64,000 nt of DNA, from positions 42,863 through 106,862 of the forward strand of contig NZ_LSRE01000017.1 in the NCBI RefSeq assembly GCF_001575205.1. Direction: 5' to 3'. Below the pieces are notes generated by a model. It was given only the letters and a program-made list of their open reading frames with translations, did not search any database and was not told where the DNA came from. Shown here one piece after another: positions 1 to 9,754 of the stretch; the stretch's first letter is position 1, and every line of letters begins with the position of its first letter. The DNA comes from Tsukamurella pseudospumae. GTDB lineage: Bacteria; Actinomycetota; Actinomycetes; Mycobacteriales; Mycobacteriaceae. The translations under genes and the position numbers were made by a program.

Positions 1-1997
1 CCTTCGTCGGCGAGCCGGACACGGACCCGTCGACGCCGGGTAACCGGGCGTGGGCACGCGCGGCCCTCGCGAGCCCGGTCACCGTCGAAACTCCTGCGCG
101 GGTGGCGATTCCCACGGAGGTCGACGATGCGGTGGACCGGGCCCTCGGCGCGCAGCGACGGTGGGCGGAGCTGCCCGCCGCGGAGCGTGCTGCGCTCCTG
201 CACCGGGTGGCCGACGAGCTGGCCCGGCGCCGCGGCGAGCTGCTGAGCGTGATGTCCTACGAGGCGGGCAAGACCGTCTCCGAAGCGGATCCCGAACTGT
301 CCGAGGCGATCGACTTCGCGCGCTACTACGCGCAGAGCGCGGTGGATCTCGACTCCACCACGGCCGGTGAAGCCGTCTTCACGCCGCACCGGCTGGTCGT
401 GGTGACGCCGCCGTGGAACTTCCCCGTCGCGATCCCCCTGGGCGGCGTGCTGGCCGCGCTCGCCGCGGGCGCCGCCGTGATCATCAAGCCGGCCCCTCAG
501 GTGCTGCAGTGCGGGACCGCGGCGATCGCCGCGCTGCACGCCGCCGGTGTCCCCGACGACCTGGTGCAGTTGGTGAACGCCGACGAGTCCGACGCCGGGC
601 GCCGCCTGGTGACCCACCCCGACGTCGACGCGGTCGTGCTCACCGGTGCCAGCGAGACCGCGGCCCTGTTCCGCGGCTGGCGGCCGGACCTGGACCTGCT
701 CGCCGAGACCTCCGGCAAGAACGCGATGATCATCACCCCCGCGGCCGACCCCGACCTCGCGGTGAACGACCTGGTGCGCAGCGCCTTCGGGCACGCCGGC
801 CAGAAGTGCTCCGCCGCGTCGCTCGGGATCCTGGTGGGCAGCGTCGGCAGCTCGCAGCGCGTTCTGGGCCAGCTGCAGGACGCCGTCCGCACCCTCGTGG
901 TCGGCGAGGGGCACGACCTGGGCACCACCGTCGGCCCGCTGATCGAACCCGTCGCCGGGAAACTGCTGCGCGGGCTCACGCGGCCCGGGCCGGGCGAGAA
1001 CTGGCTCGTCGAGCCCCGCAAGCTCGACGACGAGGGCCGGTTCTGGTCGCCCGGCGTGCTCGACGGGGTCGCCGAGGGCAGCTGGTTCCACACCACGGAG
1101 CTGTTCGGGCCCGTCCTGGGCATCATGCGGGCCGCGACGCTCGACGACGCCCTGCGGATGCAGAACTCCACCGGCTTCGGGCTCACCGCCGGCCTGCACA
1201 GCCTGGATCCGGAGGAGATCGACCACTGGCGGGAGAAAGTGGAGGCGGGCAACCTCTACATCAACCGCCACATGACCGGCGCCATCGTCCAGCGGCAGTC
1301 CTTCGGCGGGTGGAAGCGCTCCTCCATCGGCCCGGGGGCCAAGGCGGGCGGCCCCAACTACGTGGCGCAGTTCGGCGCCTGGGCCGACGCCGCGCCGGCG
1401 ACGGGGCCCGACGGCACCGTCGACCTGCCGGAGGTCGCGCCCACCGTCTTCAGCGAGCGGATCATCGCCGCGGCCACGGATCTGTCCGATGCCGACGTGC
1501 GGTGGCTGCACGCCGCCGCCGCGTCCGACCAGCGGGCCTGGGACACAGATTTCGGGGTCGAGCACGATCCGACCGGCCTGGCGAGCGAGGCCAACGTGTT
1601 CCGCTACCGCCCGCTCCCCCATCTGGAGGTGCGCGTGGGCGCCGGCGCCCGCCCGCGGGACCTGGTACGGCTGCAGCTGGCCGCCGCCCGCACCGGCACG
1701 CGGCTGGACGTGACCGTCGGCCCCGACGCGCCGGCGATGCCCTTCGCGGCGCCCGAGCACACCGCGCAGGACTACGCCGACGGCCTCGCGGGGCGCGCAG
1801 AACCCGTGCGGATCCGGGTGCTCGGCGAGGCCGAGCCGGCGGTGGCCGCCGCGGCCGCCCGGCACGGCCACAGCGTGCTGCGCGGGCCGGTGCTGCTCTC
1901 CGGCCGGCGGGAGATGCTCACCGTGCTGCGCGAGCAGGCGGTGAGCACCACCCGGCACCGGTACGGGCACATCTCCGGCGGGGCCGCGGTCCACTAG
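1..1997 (+). CDS. putA: PutA-type proline dehydrogenase / P5C dehydrogenase, C-terminal part (5' end outside window)
   Basis: The reading frame is open from base 3, so the gene begins before the window and only about 664 residues are seen. The part present is the aldehyde dehydrogenase (L-glutamate-gamma-semialdehyde dehydrogenase) half, which oxidises P5C to glutamate with NAD in proline catabolism. Visible motifs are PPWNFPVAIPLGG, the Rossmann-type segment VVLTGASETA, and GHAGQKCSAAS with the catalytic Cys. The first visible residues, FVGEPDTDP followed by NRAWA, fit the linker before the ALDH core of bifunctional PutA, so I infer an upstream proline dehydrogenase domain. About 200 residues follow the ALDH core, as in long PutA proteins. 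A hairpin lies just after the stop, and the convergent tag gene follows. Confidence 0.9.
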   Translation, partial: FVGEPDTDPSTPGNRAWARAALASPVTVETPARVAIPTEVDDAVDRALGAQRRWAELPAAERAALLHRVADELARRRGELLSVMSYEAGKTVSEADPELSEAIDFARYYAQSAVDLDSTTAGEAVFTPHRLVVVTPPWNFPVAIPLGGVLAALAAGAAVIIKPAPQVLQCGTAAIAALHAAGVPDDLVQLVNADESDAGRRLVTHPDVDAVVLTGASETAALFRGWRPDLDLLAETSGKNAMIITPAADPDLAVNDLVRSAFGHAGQKCSAASLGILVGSVGSSQRVLGQLQDAVRTLVVGEGHDLGTTVGPLIEPVAGKLLRGLTRPGPGENWLVEPRKLDDEGRFWSPGVLDGVAEGSWFHTTELFGPVLGIMRAATLDDALRMQNSTGFGLTAGLHSLDPEEIDHWREKVEAGNLYINRHMTGAIVQRQSFGGWKRSSIGPGAKAGGPNYVAQFGAWADAAPATGPDGTVDLPEVAPTVFSERIIAAATDLSDADVRWLHAAAASDQRAWDTDFGVEHDPTGLASEANVFRYRPLPHLEVRVGAGARPRDLVRLQLAAARTGTRLDVTVGPDAPAMPFAAPEHTAQDYADGLAGRAEPVRIRVLGEAEPAVAAAAARHGHSVLRGPVLLSGRREMLTVLREQAVSTTRHRYGHISGGAAVH

Positions 1998-2005
1998 GCC
2001 GGAAC

Positions 2006-2038
2006 GCGGGCCCGCCTCGCGTTACTCGGCGGGCCCGC
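2006..2038. terminator. inverted repeat between convergent putA and tag
   Basis: Perfect 11-bp arms GCGGGCCCGCC (2006-2016) and GGCGGGCCCGC (2028-2038) are separated by 11 nt. The right arm lies inside the last codons of tag. There is no clear T-tract, as is usual in high-GC actinobacteria. It sits where two convergent genes meet, so a bidirectional terminator is likely. Confidence 0.55.
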
Positions 2039-2654
2039 CGGCGGTGTCCCAGACACCGGAGCTGCCGCGCCGGTGGCTGCCCACCAGATGATCGTCGACG
2101 ATGCCCACCGCCTGCATCAGGGCGTACATCGTGGTCGGTCCCACGAACCGGAAACCGCGGCGGCGCAGCTCCTTCGACAGCGCTACGGACTCCGGTGAGG
2201 TGGCGGCGACCTCCGCCATCGTGCGGGGCTCCGGGGTGCGCTCCGGCTGGAAGGACCACACCAGCGCGACGAGGCCGCCGTCGTCCCGCAGCGCGACGGT
2301 GGCCCGGGCGTTGCCGATGGTGGCCTCGATCTTCTGCCGGTTCCGGATGATTCCCGCGTCCGCCATCAGCCGCTCGACGTCCGTCTCGTCGAACGCCGCC
2401 ACCGCGTCGGGATCGAAGTCCGCGAAGCCCGCGCGGAACGCCGGGCGTTTGCGCAGCACCGTCGCCCAGGACAGCCCCGCCTGGAAGCCCTCGAGCGCGA
2501 TCCGCTCGTACAGCCCGCGCTCGTCCCGGACGGGCATGCCCCATTCGGTGTCGTAGTACTCGCGCAACAGGCCGTCGGCCGCCCAGGCCGGACGCGCCAA
2601 CCCGTCGTCACCGATCAGTACGCCGTCCTCCGGTGGACCCTGTGGTTCCGTCAT
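2022..2654 (-). CDS. tag: DNA-3-methyladenine glycosylase I (zinc ligands mostly lost)
   Basis: A 210-residue protein of the Tag family, a monofunctional base-excision glycosylase that removes 3-methyladenine. The family core is clear: YYDTEWGMPVRDE, ALEGFQAGLSW with the conserved Glu, DAGIIRNRQKIEATIGNA, WSF and RGFRFVGPTTMYALMQAVG. The ATG at 2654 is chosen because it follows a G-rich ribosome site (GGGGGGG, 6-nt spacing) and fits family length; an in-frame start 21 codons upstream would add non-conserved sequence. Oddity: of the four zinc ligands of E. coli Tag (Cys4, His17, His175, Cys179), only the His of DDHLVG is seen. The others align with Pro or Ala, Tyr and Ser. It is convergent with putA and divergent from the next gene. 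Confidence 0.88.
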   Translation of the reverse strand: MTEPQGPPEDGVLIGDDGLARPAWAADGLLREYYDTEWGMPVRDERGLYERIALEGFQAGLSWATVLRKRPAFRAGFADFDPDAVAAFDETDVERLMADAGIIRNRQKIEATIGNARATVALRDDGGLVALVWSFQPERTPEPRTMAEVAATSPESVALSKELRRRGFRFVGPTTMYALMQAVGIVDDHLVGSHRRGSSGVWDTAGGPAE

Positions 2655-2779
2655 CTCGTTCCCCCCCGATCGAGTGCGCCCGGCGGGCGCCGTACGAGGA
2701 ACGGTAGAACACCCCACTGACGAGTTCCGGACAAGCGCAGTCCAAGCCCCCGTTCAGCGGCGTGGACGAGTATGCGGTC

Positions 2780-3661
2780 ATGTCCGATCCCGTCGATCCG
2801 CTCCGCGTCCTGCGTGCGCGGTGGTGCCTGCTCGCCGCGGCGCAGCCCGTCCTCGCCGCCGCGGGTGCGCCCCTGCCCTTCCGGGTGACGGTGAGCGCCG
2901 GAGATCGCGGCGTCGCCCGCTACGACGCGTCGTCGACCGCCGGCGCGACTCTCACCTGGTTCGGCCCCGACCGCGCGGTGCTCTCGTGCGGGGATCTCGG
3001 GTGGCGCGTCCCCGGCGCGCCCGGGCCCGAGGACCGGGTGGCGGGCGCACCGTCGTGGCTGGAGCACGTCAGCGCGCTGGATCACCGGGTGAGCGCGCAG
3101 CACTACGGCTGGCTGGCCGTCTGGGACGGCGGGGCCTGGGCGGCGGACGCGGCCCCCGAGCCGGGTGCGCCGTTGCCACCCGTCCAGGGCACGGCGGCGA
3201 CGGTGCTCGCGCTCGGCGCCCGCCTCGAGCAGACCGACGCGCTGTTCCATCTCGTGCGGATGTGCGAGTACGAGTGGCTCGACGCCGCGGCGTGGTGGGC
3301 GGCGTGCGGCGGCCTCGCGTCCGAGCGGGTGATCGAGGAGTCGTGGTCGCAGCTCGTCGGCTACGGGATCACCCAGCGGACGGGCGGCGGACCGGTGTTC
3401 GACGGAGTGCCCGGGCGGACGCCGTCGGAAGCGAAAGAGGTTGCGGCGGAACATGCCCGGGAGCGCGGGCTGCAGATCCCCGACGATGTGCGGGTGGAGG
3501 CCGCGATGCGGACGAGGGACGGCTGGCAGGTGCGCTTCCTCGACTATCGGGATGCGGAATCCGCGCGGCCGCTTGTGATCTCGGTGCCGGACAAGGGCGC
3601 GGCGTGGATCGAGGGCGCGGTGTCGGCGGGGCTCAGGAGCCCTGGAACTCGACCTGATTGA
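2780..3661 (+). CDS. hypothetical protein
   Basis: I do not recognise this family. A 293-residue, Trp- and Ala-rich soluble protein with no signal peptide or membrane segment. The N-terminal half could be an alpha/beta domain (RFRVTVSAGDRGVARYDASS, then WFGPDRAVL). The middle is rich in Trp (YGWLAVWDGG, EYEWLDAAAWWAAC) and the C-terminus carries a charged helix (PSEAKEVAAEHARERG). The ATG at 2780 is chosen; a GTG at 2762 is also in frame. The 3' end overlaps the convergent murJ gene by 29 bp. Codon use is typical of the neighbours, so it looks like a real, lineage-restricted gene rather than a recent arrival. Confidence 0.7.
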   Translation: MSDPVDPLRVLRARWCLLAAAQPVLAAAGAPLPFRVTVSAGDRGVARYDASSTAGATLTWFGPDRAVLSCGDLGWRVPGAPGPEDRVAGAPSWLEHVSALDHRVSAQHYGWLAVWDGGAWAADAAPEPGAPLPPVQGTAATVLALGARLEQTDALFHLVRMCEYEWLDAAAWWAACGGLASERVIEESWSQLVGYGITQRTGGGPVFDGVPGRTPSEAKEVAAEHARERGLQIPDDVRVEAAMRTRDGWQVRFLDYRDAESARPLVISVPDKGAAWIEGAVSAGLRSPGTRPD

Positions 3662-6600
3662 TCGTGGTGTACCACTCGGTACCGGACTCCTTGGTGAGTC
3701 CGGTGATCCACACCAGGACGTAGCGCGAGCGTGGCGCCACCGAGCTCACGTGGAAATCGTTGGCGCCCTTGTGAAGAGTGCCGGACCAGACCAGGGAGGT
3801 CTCCTCCAGGTTCTTCACCGAGTCCTTGGTGGCGGTGCGCACCTCGACGGTGCTGCCCTGGCTGGGCGAGGTGATCGTGCCGCGGGTCAGCGACACGGCC
3901 TTGTCGAGAGTGACGAGGAAGCCGACACCCTTCTTGAGATTGCCGAACGCGGGACCGGCCTTGTAGGTATCGGTCTTCCAGGCCGGGGTCTTCCCCGTGA
4001 GCACGTTGCTCAGGTTGGTCGCGGGGTCCTTGGAGGTGGCGAGATCGACCAGCGAGACGGCGGTGCCCTTCACCGGCGCGCCGACGCCGGGTGCCGGTGC
4101 GGGCGCCGCGCTCTGCACCGCGGTCGCGCTCGAGGTGTACAGCGAGCCGACTCCGGACTGCGTGTCCTTGCCGCCGATGAAATTGCTGATGAGCAGTGTG
4201 AGCGCGATGATCACGAGGAGCGCCACGGCGCACGCGGCGATGACCAGCAATGGCACGTTCTTCTTGCCGCCCCCGACTCGGCTCAGGAGCGACTGCTTGG
4301 ACTGGATCCGCTTGGCGGGCGTGGGACGGTCGTCGAGAGAGGGCACTGCGCGCGGCGCCTCCCGGGGTGCCTCCCGCGGCGCCTCCTCGCGCACCGGCGC
4401 GAGCAGGTCGGTCTTCACGTCGACCACGGAGGCCTGGTCCAGCAGCTGCTGCACGGTGGCCGCGGTGCGGATGCCCTGGCCGCCCTCGAGCGTGCGGGTG
4501 GCGACCGCCGAGATCTCGAACGGGATGTCGCCCTTGGCGTCCCGCGGCTCCACCGGGCTGCCGTTCGCGTCCGCGTCGGCCTGCCGGATCCCGGCGACGG
4601 TACCGGTGCCGGTGGTCACGGTGCGGCCCGTGGCGTCGTCGAGCGGCCAGCGCTCGAGCAGCAGCGCGTAGAGCACGGCGCCCAGACCGCGCACGTCGGA
4701 CTCCTTCGACGCATCGGCCAGCGTGCCGGGGAACGCGAGGAAGGCGTGCCCGTCCTGGGAGATGCGCACGCGGTCGGGATGGTCGATCGACAGAGCGGCG
4801 CCGGCGCGGTGCGCGCCCTCGGCGGCCCCGGCGAGCGCACGGACGGCCTTCGCCGCGCCGATCGCCGACGGGTGCGTGCCGGCCACGTCCGCCAGCGAGC
4901 TGCTGGGGATCCACTCGGCCACCACGATGCCGCCCGAGCTGCCGCGCACCACGTCGAGCACTCGGGCCAGGCCGTTCGAGTGGACGCGACCCAGGCGCAG
5001 GGTGCGCGAGAGGATCGACTGCGGGCCCTCGCCGCGCAGGCTGATCTGGGCGCCGCGCTCGGGTGCCGGTGCGCGCTGCTCCGAGTCGACGAAGGTCAGT
5101 GCCACGTCACGGTCGAGGTTGATGTCGCGCGCCTGCCAGAACTGCAGGCCGCGGATACCGCCGTAGTGCTCGATGAGCCGGTACCGGCCGCCCGCCACGA
5201 CGGCGCCCGGGATGAGCTCCGGGCCGCGGGGTGCGTCGTCGGCCTCGTCGAGCGGGGCCGGCACGCCGGGCTGCACGGACGGCAGTCGCATCTGACCGGT
5301 GCCCGGTGCCTCGTGCCCGGAAGTACCTGCGGAGTCGTCCTCGGTCACTGCGAATGCTCCTCTTCTGCGGTACCTGAGGCCCGTGGTCGGTTGTTCGGCG
5401 CTCGCCCGCGAGCGTCGGGGAACATGGCTTTGACCAGCATACGGGAGGCCGATGTCGTCGGCGATCCGCGGCAGCTGGGCGGTGATCTCCTCGCGGCGCA
5501 GGCTCGCGTAGGCCTCGAGTTCGTCGAGCCGCATCTCCCGGGTGTCGGGGGCGCGGGCGGCCTCGCGCTCCGGTTCCGACGGTGCGCTCGGCCGCAGGGC
5601 CGGGACGAACCGGCCCGCGATGCGCCGCAGGGGTGCCAGGATCGCCAGCACGTCCGGCACTCGCCAGAGGGCGAGCAGCGCATAGATCAACGTCATGGAG
5701 AGTACGCCTGCGATTGCAAGGTACACGAAAGCGCCCGCCGGTCCGCTCCGGTCGATCGCCTTGAGCACGCCGAGCTGCATGACCGCGTAGATCGTGACCA
5801 CGACCAGCACGGAGACCGTGGTGGTCTGGAGCAGCGTGCGGGTGACGTTCGTCAGGTGCAGCGGGCCCAGTGTCCGGCGCAGGAGGTACCAGCCCATGAT
5901 CGCGCCCGCCGTGTACGCCAGGCCGCGGGCGGTACCGACCAACTCGACGATCCGGTGCTCGTCGTCCACGAGGACCGGCACCAGGTACGACAGCCCGATC
6001 TGCGTAGCGACGATGACGATGACGATGCCGGTCGGGACCCAGGCGCGCTCCTGGGCGTAGAAGACCCGCAGGTGGATGAGCACCATCGCGTACGGGATCA
6101 GGACGAACGCCGAGAACGAGATCGCCGTGCCCAGGAAGTTCGCATCGTCCTGGCTGAACTGCCCGACGTTGAACAGTGCGCGCCCGATGGACGGGCCGAA
6201 CACCGTCAGGAAGGCCACGATCGGGATGAGGGCGACCATGGTGATCCGGGTGGCGACGGACAGGTCGTCGAGGACGGCGTTGCGGTTGCCCGCAGCGGCG
6301 TTGCGGGAGAGCCGCGGCATCACGGCGGTCAGGAGCGCCACGCCGATCACGCCGTAGGGCAGCTGCAGCACCATCCACGCGTACTGGTTGATCGCGGGCC
6401 CGCCGTCGGAGGCGTGCGACAGGATCGGCGTGACCGCGTACCAGCCGGCCAGTGAGATGAAGACATAGGCGACGATCGCGATGCCCATCGACCCGAAGTG
6501 CTTGAGCCGGTCGTCGATGCCCCAGCGCAGCCGCAGCTTGATCCCGGAGCGGCGCATCGCGGGGATCTGGATCAGCGCCTGCAGCACCACGCCCAAGGTG

Positions 6601-7274
6601 CTGCCGATACCCAGCACCAGCAGCTTCGGCTGGCCCATCGCGGTCGGATTCAGCGTCAGCTCGCCCGGCATCAGATAGAAGGCCACCAGCGTGGCGATCT
6701 GCACCGTGTTGCAGGCGACGGGGGCCCAGGCGCCGGGTTTGAACTGATCGCGCGTGTTGAGCATCGCGGTGAACAGGGCCGAGAGGCCGAAGAAGACGAG
6801 TTGCGGCAGGAACATGATCACGAGGGCCTGGGTAAGGCCCTCGTCGACCTTGGATCCGCCGACCAGGAGTCCGACCAGCACCGGGGACAGCGCCAACGAC
6901 ACGATCAGCGCGATGCCCAGAATGGTCAGGGAGAGGGTGAACAGCCGCTCGAAGAAGGCCTGGCCCCGGTCCCTGTCCTCCATCTCCGCGCGCACGAGCA
7001 CCGGGATCACCAGCGCGGTGAGCACCTGGCCGAGCACCAGCTCGGAGACCTGCTGCGGCATCTGGTTGGCGATGCTGAACGCCGAGGCGACGGCCGGCCC
7101 CAGGATCGCCGCGAGAAGGATCGTGCGCAGGAAACCGGTCACCCGAGAGGTGAGCGTCGCGACGGCGACCGAGCCCGTGGACCGCAGCAGGCTCGCGGTG
7201 CCGCCACCGTCGCCCTTCCCGCCGGCGGCGGACGGGCTGCTCGGCGGGATGTGCCGGGGCTCGGCGCGGCTCAT
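3633..7274 (-). CDS. mviN: MurJ/MviN lipid II flippase fused to a pseudokinase and extracellular domain
   Basis: A 1213-residue fusion resembling M. tuberculosis MviN (Rv3910). Residues about 30-550 form the multi-span MurJ/MATE-type flippase that moves lipid II across the membrane for peptidoglycan synthesis. A cytoplasmic linker follows, then a kinase-like domain (about 690-950), one membrane span (about 1007-1030) and a secreted C-terminal domain ending near residue 1213. The kinase domain looks inactive: the usual VAIK lysine is replaced (VALTFVD), and no HRD or DFG is seen (LSIDHPDRVRIS). In mycobacteria this domain is phosphorylated by PknB and bound by FhaA. A short Arg-Glu-Ala-Pro repeat precedes the last span. 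The start overlaps the DUF6049 stop (ATGA), indicating translational coupling. Confidence 0.93.
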   Translation of the reverse strand: MSRAEPRHIPPSSPSAAGGKGDGGGTASLLRSTGSVAVATLTSRVTGFLRTILLAAILGPAVASAFSIANQMPQQVSELVLGQVLTALVIPVLVRAEMEDRDRGQAFFERLFTLSLTILGIALIVSLALSPVLVGLLVGGSKVDEGLTQALVIMFLPQLVFFGLSALFTAMLNTRDQFKPGAWAPVACNTVQIATLVAFYLMPGELTLNPTAMGQPKLLVLGIGSTLGVVLQALIQIPAMRRSGIKLRLRWGIDDRLKHFGSMGIAIVAYVFISLAGWYAVTPILSHASDGGPAINQYAWMVLQLPYGVIGVALLTAVMPRLSRNAAAGNRNAVLDDLSVATRITMVALIPIVAFLTVFGPSIGRALFNVGQFSQDDANFLGTAISFSAFVLIPYAMVLIHLRVFYAQERAWVPTGIVIVIVATQIGLSYLVPVLVDDEHRIVELVGTARGLAYTAGAIMGWYLLRRTLGPLHLTNVTRTLLQTTTVSVLVVVTIYAVMQLGVLKAIDRSGPAGAFVYLAIAGVLSMTLIYALLALWRVPDVLAILAPLRRIAGRFVPALRPSAPSEPEREAARAPDTREMRLDELEAYASLRREEITAQLPRIADDIGLPYAGQSHVPRRSRASAEQPTTGLRYRRRGAFAVTEDDSAGTSGHEAPGTGQMRLPSVQPGVPAPLDEADDAPRGPELIPGAVVAGGRYRLIEHYGGIRGLQFWQARDINLDRDVALTFVDSEQRAPAPERGAQISLRGEGPQSILSRTLRLGRVHSNGLARVLDVVRGSSGGIVVAEWIPSSSLADVAGTHPSAIGAAKAVRALAGAAEGAHRAGAALSIDHPDRVRISQDGHAFLAFPGTLADASKESDVRGLGAVLYALLLERWPLDDATGRTVTTGTGTVAGIRQADADANGSPVEPRDAKGDIPFEISAVATRTLEGGQGIRTAATVQQLLDQASVVDVKTDLLAPVREEAPREAPREAPRAVPSLDDRPTPAKRIQSKQSLLSRVGGGKKNVPLLVIAACAVALLVIIALTLLISNFIGGKDTQSGVGSLYTSSATAVQSAAPAPAPGVGAPVKGTAVSLVDLATSKDPATNLSNVLTGKTPAWKTDTYKAGPAFGNLKKGVGFLVTLDKAVSLTRGTITSPSQGSTVEVRTATKDSVKNLEETSLVWSGTLHKGANDFHVSSVAPRSRYVLVWITGLTKESGTEWYTTINQVEFQGS

Positions 7275-9754
7275 GTGTCCTTCGGTTCGGGGTGCTCGTG
7301 CGGATGCTGATTCGACGAGGTCGGTCGATGTGCAGCGTAGCTGTTCGCGATGAGCTTCTCGTGCTCGTCCGCGGTGGGGCGGTCCTCATCGGCGGGGTCC
7401 GGACGACCGCGGAACCGGCGCCACAGGCGCCGCCCGGCCAGCAGGACCAGCAGGATCCCGGCCGCGCAGGTGATCCAGAACAACGACTTGCCGTACGCAT
7501 TGGAGTGCACCGAGATGGAGATCGGACTGCCCACCGGCATGTCGCTGCTCGTGCGCAGCGACATCTGCACGGAGATCTGTCGCGAGTAGTCGACGGTGGT
7601 CGGGAGTTCGATCTGCCGGGTCCCGCGGGCGGGCAGCTCCTGCACCTCCGACGCGTCGATGGTGACGCCCTCGGGCGCGGACCAGTGGATCACCGTGCGG
7701 ATCGGCAGCGGCAGGTCGTTCCGCGCGACGATGAGCAGCGGCGACTTGTCGGAGGCCAGTGTGTACGCCCCGCCCGGGCTCACGAACCGCACCGAGCTCA
7801 GCTGCGCGGCCATGGAGGCGCGCGCGGCCGTCAACCGGATGGAGGCGTCACCGTCGACCGCGGGCCGCGACGGGGCCCACCGGAGCGCACGCACGGCGTC
7901 CTCGCGCAGTGGCGAGGTGTACACGAGTGGGGTGAGCGGTGTCTTGGGCAGCGGGAGGAGGGCCGCGCCGAGCTGATCGACCTGACGCACGTGGGCGGCG
8001 GCCGCGCCGACGATCGAGTCCGGGACCCGGGACGCGGCGGTCCCGGCCGGCTGCCGCAGCTGCCACGGATCGGCGCTGCGGGCCGGGTCGCGTCCGGCGG
8101 ACTGCGCCGAGGCGACCACGTCGCGGAAGGTCCGCGGTCCCGCGAGACCGGCCTCGAACTGCGTCGACAGCGCGTCGAGCACCGCGCGGGCGTCGGCGGG
8201 GCCCGCGGCCCAGACCTGGGGCGGCATGATCAGGGCGGAACGGCCGGTGACCCGGGCGACCGGATCTTCGGTGGTGTTCGCCGCCCATCCGTTCGGCGGT
8301 GCGTAGCGCTGCGTCGGGTCCAGGGCCGCAGCCGCGAGGGCCCCCACCGCGGCCTGTCGCCGCATCGTCGCCGACTCCTCGGCCAGGGTGAAGGTCGACG
8401 CGGTCGGCACGGTCCCCGTCGGACCCGGCGCGACGCCGCGCTCGGCACCGTCGGGCAGCCCGCCCATCGCCGCCAGCGCGGCGGAGACGTTCGGGTCGAA
8501 GACGGCCGCGCCGATGCCCTGCCCCACCGCCACGATGCCCGACGGTGTCCCCCGGTTCCGGGCGGGAGCGCCCACCGCGGTCGCGGCGAGCACGGTGGCC
8601 GAGACGTCCGAGGCCCGGAGTTGCCGCGCACCGTCGGACAGGAGCAGGCCGGAGGTCGGGATCGCGACGCCCCGGACGGACTGCACACCGAGGATGGAGT
8701 CGATGACGTCCGAGGGCGTGTCCAGGGCCGCGCGCTGCAGCGAGGGCTCGGCGGAGCGGCCCAGCGCCTCGAGGTCGACCTGGCCGAAGGGCAGCGCCAC
8801 CACGCAGGAATCGGCCGCGACGCGCTTGAGCCGGTCGAGCCATGCGCTCGCCCGGTCGCTGCCGGTGCCGGCCGTGGTCGGTCCGCGCGGGTCCGCGGGA
8901 TTGCGGGAGACGCGGTACGGGCCGGTCATGGCCTGCACGGTCACCAGCAGGTCGGGGTCGATCGCGAGGCACGCGGCGGCGCGCAGTGCGGTGTGCCGCG
9001 GGTCGGGGCCGCGGGTGGCCTCCTCGTACGCGGTGAGCAGGCCGTCGAGCCGGCCGCCCGGCGCGAGGGAACCGGCGAGCGCGTCGTCGACGAGGCGCAC
9101 CGCGGAGTCGCCGCCGCCGGGGATGCCGCCCGCGAGCTTCGGGTTGTCGGCCAGCGGCCACAGGAGCGTGACCTGTGAGGGCGAGGTCGTCACGGGCCGC
9201 TCGACGGTGCCCGGCGTGTCGGTGCCGCCGTCGGGCAGGGCGTACACGGGCAGTAGCGTCCGAGAGTCGTCGAGCCGGGCGACGCCGCCGTACGCGGGCT
9301 TGCCGTTGAGATTGAGCAGGATCGGGTACACGCCCGGCCGGTCGATGCCGAGCGTCGGGCCGCGCGTCGTGGTGGTCGGGCGCACCGGGATGCTCACGCT
9401 GAAGCTGGTCTTCTCCCCCGGCTTGAGCACCTTCGACACGGGTTCGAAGCGGCCCAGCGTGTCGTAGGCGTTGTTGTCGGCGACCAGGTCGGAGCGCACC
9501 TGCGCCGAGGTCGAGACCGCGGGCGCGCGCTGGACCCGCAGGTCGAGGTCGCTCACGTCCCGGTCGCCGAAGTTGGTGACGCTGCCGCGCACCACGACCT
9601 CGTTCGGGGAGCTCTCGGTGACCCGCGAGGTGATCTCGTCGACGGTGATCCGCACGAACTGCGCGTCCGGGAGACCGGCCCCGCTGAGGGCGGGCGTACC
9701 GGTCAGGGCGACCAGGAGCGTCAGCACGCACAGGAGGCGGGCCGACCGGATCAC
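7271..9754 (-). CDS. DUF6049-type secreted, membrane-anchored protein (Rv3909-like)
   Basis: An 827-residue protein with an N-terminal signal peptide (about residues 1-27, [20 protein letters not shown]). A long extracytoplasmic region follows, with Ig-like stretches near both ends. Near the C-terminus there is one membrane span ([19 protein letters not shown]) followed by a basic, then acidic and His-rich cytoplasmic tail. It is always found next to mviN in Mycobacteriales, and a cell-envelope role is inferred from that context; no enzyme activity can be assigned. The start is GTG, overlapping the mutT4 stop by 4 nt, and the stop overlaps the mviN start by 4 nt. The three genes therefore form one coupled operon. 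Confidence 0.85.
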   Translation of the reverse strand: MIRSARLLCVLTLLVALTGTPALSGAGLPDAQFVRITVDEITSRVTESSPNEVVVRGSVTNFGDRDVSDLDLRVQRAPAVSTSAQVRSDLVADNNAYDTLGRFEPVSKVLKPGEKTSFSVSIPVRPTTTTRGPTLGIDRPGVYPILLNLNGKPAYGGVARLDDSRTLLPVYALPDGGTDTPGTVERPVTTSPSQVTLLWPLADNPKLAGGIPGGGDSAVRLVDDALAGSLAPGGRLDGLLTAYEEATRGPDPRHTALRAAACLAIDPDLLVTVQAMTGPYRVSRNPADPRGPTTAGTGSDRASAWLDRLKRVAADSCVVALPFGQVDLEALGRSAEPSLQRAALDTPSDVIDSILGVQSVRGVAIPTSGLLLSDGARQLRASDVSATVLAATAVGAPARNRGTPSGIVAVGQGIGAAVFDPNVSAALAAMGGLPDGAERGVAPGPTGTVPTASTFTLAEESATMRRQAAVGALAAAALDPTQRYAPPNGWAANTTEDPVARVTGRSALIMPPQVWAAGPADARAVLDALSTQFEAGLAGPRTFRDVVASAQSAGRDPARSADPWQLRQPAGTAASRVPDSIVGAAAAHVRQVDQLGAALLPLPKTPLTPLVYTSPLREDAVRALRWAPSRPAVDGDASIRLTAARASMAAQLSSVRFVSPGGAYTLASDKSPLLIVARNDLPLPIRTVIHWSAPEGVTIDASEVQELPARGTRQIELPTTVDYSRQISVQMSLRTSSDMPVGSPISISVHSNAYGKSLFWITCAAGILLVLLAGRRLWRRFRGRPDPADEDRPTADEHEKLIANSYAAHRPTSSNQHPHEHPEPKDT

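Noticed and set aside
3750..6455. A 901-codon open frame opposite mviN
   Set aside because: Same cause: no recognisable domain, unusual His/Arg-rich composition, and a well-supported gene on the other strand.
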